Shown one piece after another: positions 40,177 to 42,236 of a stretch of DNA of 42,236 nt. Both the position numbers and the translations under genes were made by a program. Positions within the stretch are counted from its first letter, which is position 1. Each line of letters opens with the position of its first letter. Below the pieces are notes generated by a model. It had not been told where the DNA came from and searched no databases. It worked only from the letters and a program-made list of their open reading frames with translations. The stretch spans positions 1 through 42,236 of IMG/VR virus record IMGVR_UViG_3300046513_000319; one strand, written 5' to 3'. This DNA comes from a virus.

Positions 40177-40645
40177 GAGCCGTTTCCCCCGTCCAGTCGA
40201 TTGCGGCGGCGGCAAGCACCGCCGGGAATGTCTCAGCCGTCCGGATCGCCGCCTTCGCGCCCTGCCGCCGGCTCTCGACAGCCGCGAACGCCTTCAGATA
40301 GGCGCGGTGCCTGGCGGAAACGGCGGCCGTGATGTCGGCGAGGTCGGCCCCGGTCGCCGCCGCCTCGGCGGCCAGGATCACCGGCTCGGCCGTGCCGGCG
40401 GCTTCCGCCGCCTTCATCGCCTGTGCGGGTGTCCTGGCCGGATAATGCGGGACCGCGGCAGCATCGACGCGCCCGCAGTAAAAGTCCCGAATGGCGTCCA
40501 TGTCTATGGCGGGGATGATGGCGTGAAGCGGGACCTCTCCCGCCACTTGGCCCTCGGCAGCCTGTAACGGGATAAGGCTCTCGGGCACCTGCCCGGCGCG
40601 CAGGATCGCGCCCGTGGCGGCGTCCGCCACAAGAAAACAACTCAT
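40169..40645 (-). CDS. Small tail-tip accessory protein, 158 aa
   Basis: ATG 40645 overlaps the stop of the large tip protein (ATGA 40642-40645). The beginning (CFLVADAATGAILRAGQVPE, SLIPLQAAEGQVAGEV) has the style of small proteins that follow phage tip or fibre genes and carry a short conserved Gly/Ile beta segment. Then follows an Ala-rich helical end (PVILAAEAAATGADLADITA). It overlaps the S74 fibre by 8 bases. A role in fibre attachment or folding is inferred from order. Confidence 0.6.
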   Translation of the reverse strand: MSCFLVADAATGAILRAGQVPESLIPLQAAEGQVAGEVPLHAIIPAIDMDAIRDFYCGRVDAAAVPHYPARTPAQAMKAAEAAGTAEPVILAAEAAATGADLADITAAVSARHRAYLKAFAAVESRRQGAKAAIRTAETFPAVLAAAAIDWTGETAHG

Positions 40646-42236
40646 CGCTTCGCCTCCAAGATGGTGATTTGCTGATCGCTGTACAGGACCGAGCCGGACC
40701 CGCTGTCGCGCGAGAATTTCATCAGATAGGTGACGGCACCCGCTGGCGGCGTGTCGACGGTCCAGTAATCGGTTTCGCCGCCGGAGGCGGAGCTGAACGG
40801 GATGCCCATAGCCTTCAGGGTCGTGTCGCCGGCCCCGGTCCGCCTTACAAAAATGGTATTCCCGGTAGTCGCCGACCCTGCACTGCGCCCGACCTGCACC
40901 CTGAAATCGACGCGGACCGACGCGCCGATGGACGTGTAGGACAGCGGCAATCCATCGTCGGTCGCGCCGGCAGCGAGTGTGTGTGCGCTGGCGTCAACCG
41001 CAAATGCAAGCAAGGTCGCCGAATTTGGCTGAAGCGCAGGCGTGTCGACCTGATTGGTCCCGACCCCGCCTCCGCTCTTGATCGTCCCCGACACATCATC
41101 AGCGGTGATGGTCCCCACCGGCGTCCCCGACGGCGCACCGATCGTGCCGCTGACGATCGCCGCCAGATTGGCATTGGCCACATAGACGTCGTTCCACTTG
41201 GCCTGATAGGTCGCGGCGACGATGACCGTGTCGGCCGACGTGTCGGTATAGGCCGGCGACAGTCCCGCCATATAGCTGTTCAGCGCCGACAGCTTCGTGG
41301 CGGCTATCGTCCGCTCGCTCGCCCCGACGCCCAGCGCGATCGCCTGCGCCGCCTGCGCCGTATATTCCGAATTGACCCGGTTATATTCCAGGACCACCGC
41401 CGGCTTCTCGCCCTTCGACAGGACGCCGTCCGACACCACCGCGGCGATATCCGCCGACTGCTGCGCCGTCGCGCCATAGGTCGACGCCGGTATCCAGTCC
41501 GACCCATTCCAGTGGTCAATTTGCGGCGGCGAGAGATATGCTCGCGTTAGCAGATCACCGATCCCGTCGCCAACCGGCTCGGGCTCGTTGGACCTGAACA
41601 TCGTGAACCGCGACGCCTTGCCGTCGGCTACCCCCAATGCGCCCGCCGCATCCAGGATCGCCTGCCCGATACGCTGGTCGTCACAGAACGTCCAGGCGAG
41701 GATGATATGGTCGCCGCCAAGGGTGATCGCATCGGAGCCGATCGACAGCCGCCCCGATCCGGGGACACGGCGATAGCTGCGGTTGCCATCCGCCGTGTTG
41801 ACCCAGATATCGTTGACGTCGCTGTCGGCCGCCGACGGCGCGGTGTCCTGAAAGAAGGTCGCGGATTTTCGATCGGCGGTCTCCTTCGCCTCCGCGACGA
41901 TCGCCTCCAGCGCGGCGCCGGTGCTGTCGACGGGGACCAGCGCGTCCGACTTGCGCTCCCAGTTCGGATTGCCGTCCGCCGGCGCCGACCCCGCCGTGGG
42001 GGTGGCGCCGATGAACAGCCATTCCGATCCGTCGAGCAAGTTGACCCAGTCGCCGGCGCGATAGACAGTCGCTGGATTATATTGGCCTCGCGGCGTCAGC
42101 GTGCCTTCGCGGAACGCGATGTCCGATAGGGCGTGCACCTGCCATGTTCGGTTCGCCTGTGTCGCCAGGCGCCACCAGGGAGCGCTAACCGCCACCTGCC
42201 GCACCTTGGCCACCGGCGGCAGCGCGCTGCCGTCGG
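40642..42236 (-). CDS. Tail tip / central fibre protein, C-terminal part (start at 1145 across the join)
   Basis: This is the remainder of the 870-residue protein whose ATG is at 1145 in the window-start copy; positions 42110-42236 repeat 1-127. The region has tail-fibre modules: a CBM5/12-like repeat (GQYNPATVYRAGDWVNLLDG, FIGATPTAG), a KSATFFQDTAPSAADSDVND-type hinge, helices (NSEYTAQAAQAIALGVGASE) and an immunoglobulin-like end (SVRVDFRVQVGRS, YWTVDTPPAGAVTYLMKFSR). In linear form it seems to start at 42213, but that Met is internal. Gene order and these modules support a central tail-tip fibre. Confidence 0.75.
   Translation of the reverse strand, partial: DGSALPPVAKVRQVAVSAPWWRLATQANRTWQVHALSDIAFREGTLTPRGQYNPATVYRAGDWVNLLDGSEWLFIGATPTAGSAPADGNPNWERKSDALVPVDSTGAALEAIVAEAKETADRKSATFFQDTAPSAADSDVNDIWVNTADGNRSYRRVPGSGRLSIGSDAITLGGDHIILAWTFCDDQRIGQAILDAAGALGVADGKASRFTMFRSNEPEPVGDGIGDLLTRAYLSPPQIDHWNGSDWIPASTYGATAQQSADIAAVVSDGVLSKGEKPAVVLEYNRVNSEYTAQAAQAIALGVGASERTIAATKLSALNSYMAGLSPAYTDTSADTVIVAATYQAKWNDVYVANANLAAIVSGTIGAPSGTPVGTITADDVSGTIKSGGGVGTNQVDTPALQPNSATLLAFAVDASAHTLAAGATDDGLPLSYTSIGASVRVDFRVQVGRSAGSATTGNTIFVRRTGAGDTTLKAMGIPFSSASGGETDYWTVDTPPAGAVTYLMKFSRDSGSGSVLYSDQQITILEAKR
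42110..42236. repeat. Terminal direct repeat, right copy (circular-assembly overlap)
   Basis: Exact copy of positions 1-127. It lies inside the tip-protein gene, so it marks the place where the circle was opened, not a repeat in the phage genome. Only one copy should be counted. Confidence 0.93.

Overview
The window is a complete, circularly permuted genome of a temperate, tailed (siphovirus-type) phage. Its first 127 bases are repeated exactly as its last 127 bases, which is the signature of a circular assembly opened at an arbitrary point. The unit genome is therefore about 42,109 bp, and one gene is split across the two window ends. The high G+C content, the protein flavour (DUF1488, DUF6362, Phage_CP76-like and DUF6441-like genes) and a piece of an alphaproteobacterial-type tRNA-Cys gene at attP point to a sphingomonad or related alphaproteobacterial host. 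This host call is inference.

Late genes lie on the minus strand. Read in transcription order from about 16.3 kb down through position 1 and on from the right end to about 34.8 kb, they are: terminase small and large subunits, a gpW-like connector, lambda-type portal, a protease-major capsid fusion, two tiny proteins, head-tail and tail-terminator proteins, the major tail protein, a tail assembly chaperone with a programmed -1 frameshift, a DUF6441-like protein, the tape measure, tail-tip proteins (the largest spans the window ends), an S74-type tail fibre, an exported small protein, a membrane/coiled-coil protein, a LamG plus nucleoside-hydrolase-like protein, and a lysis cassette (endolysin, two-TM holin candidate, 30-residue membrane peptide, overlapping Rz/Rz1 spanins).

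Early genes (28.4 to 16.7 kb, minus strand) start with a Cro-like regulator at a leaderless-looking promoter. They continue with a CII/CP76-like regulator, small membrane and HTH proteins, two ParB-domain proteins, a phage DnaN sliding clamp, and a DnaG-type primase fused to an SF3 (D5/P4-type) helicase. A cluster of GGAAGG/CCTTCC repeats behind the primase-helicase gene is a candidate origin. Most junctions in the early and late series overlap by 1 to 4 bases (ATGA, GTGA, TGATG), so translation is extensively coupled.

The lysogeny region holds a CI/LexA-like repressor (plus strand), a convergent 347-aa gene with a TerB-like segment and a C-terminal PH-like segment (a candidate lysogenic-conversion gene), and a rightward operon ending in an excisionase-like HTH protein and a tyrosine integrase. 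Both control regions carry the same palindrome, CGTCAC-WW-ATGACG, so one repressor probably shuts off both operons. Directly after the integrase comes an attP that carries the 5' half of a tRNA-Cys gene, ending in the anticodon stem. Four TGCGAACT arm-type repeats and a 13-bp inverted repeat surround it. Past attP is a short plus-strand gene that would fall downstream of the host tRNA promoter after integration.
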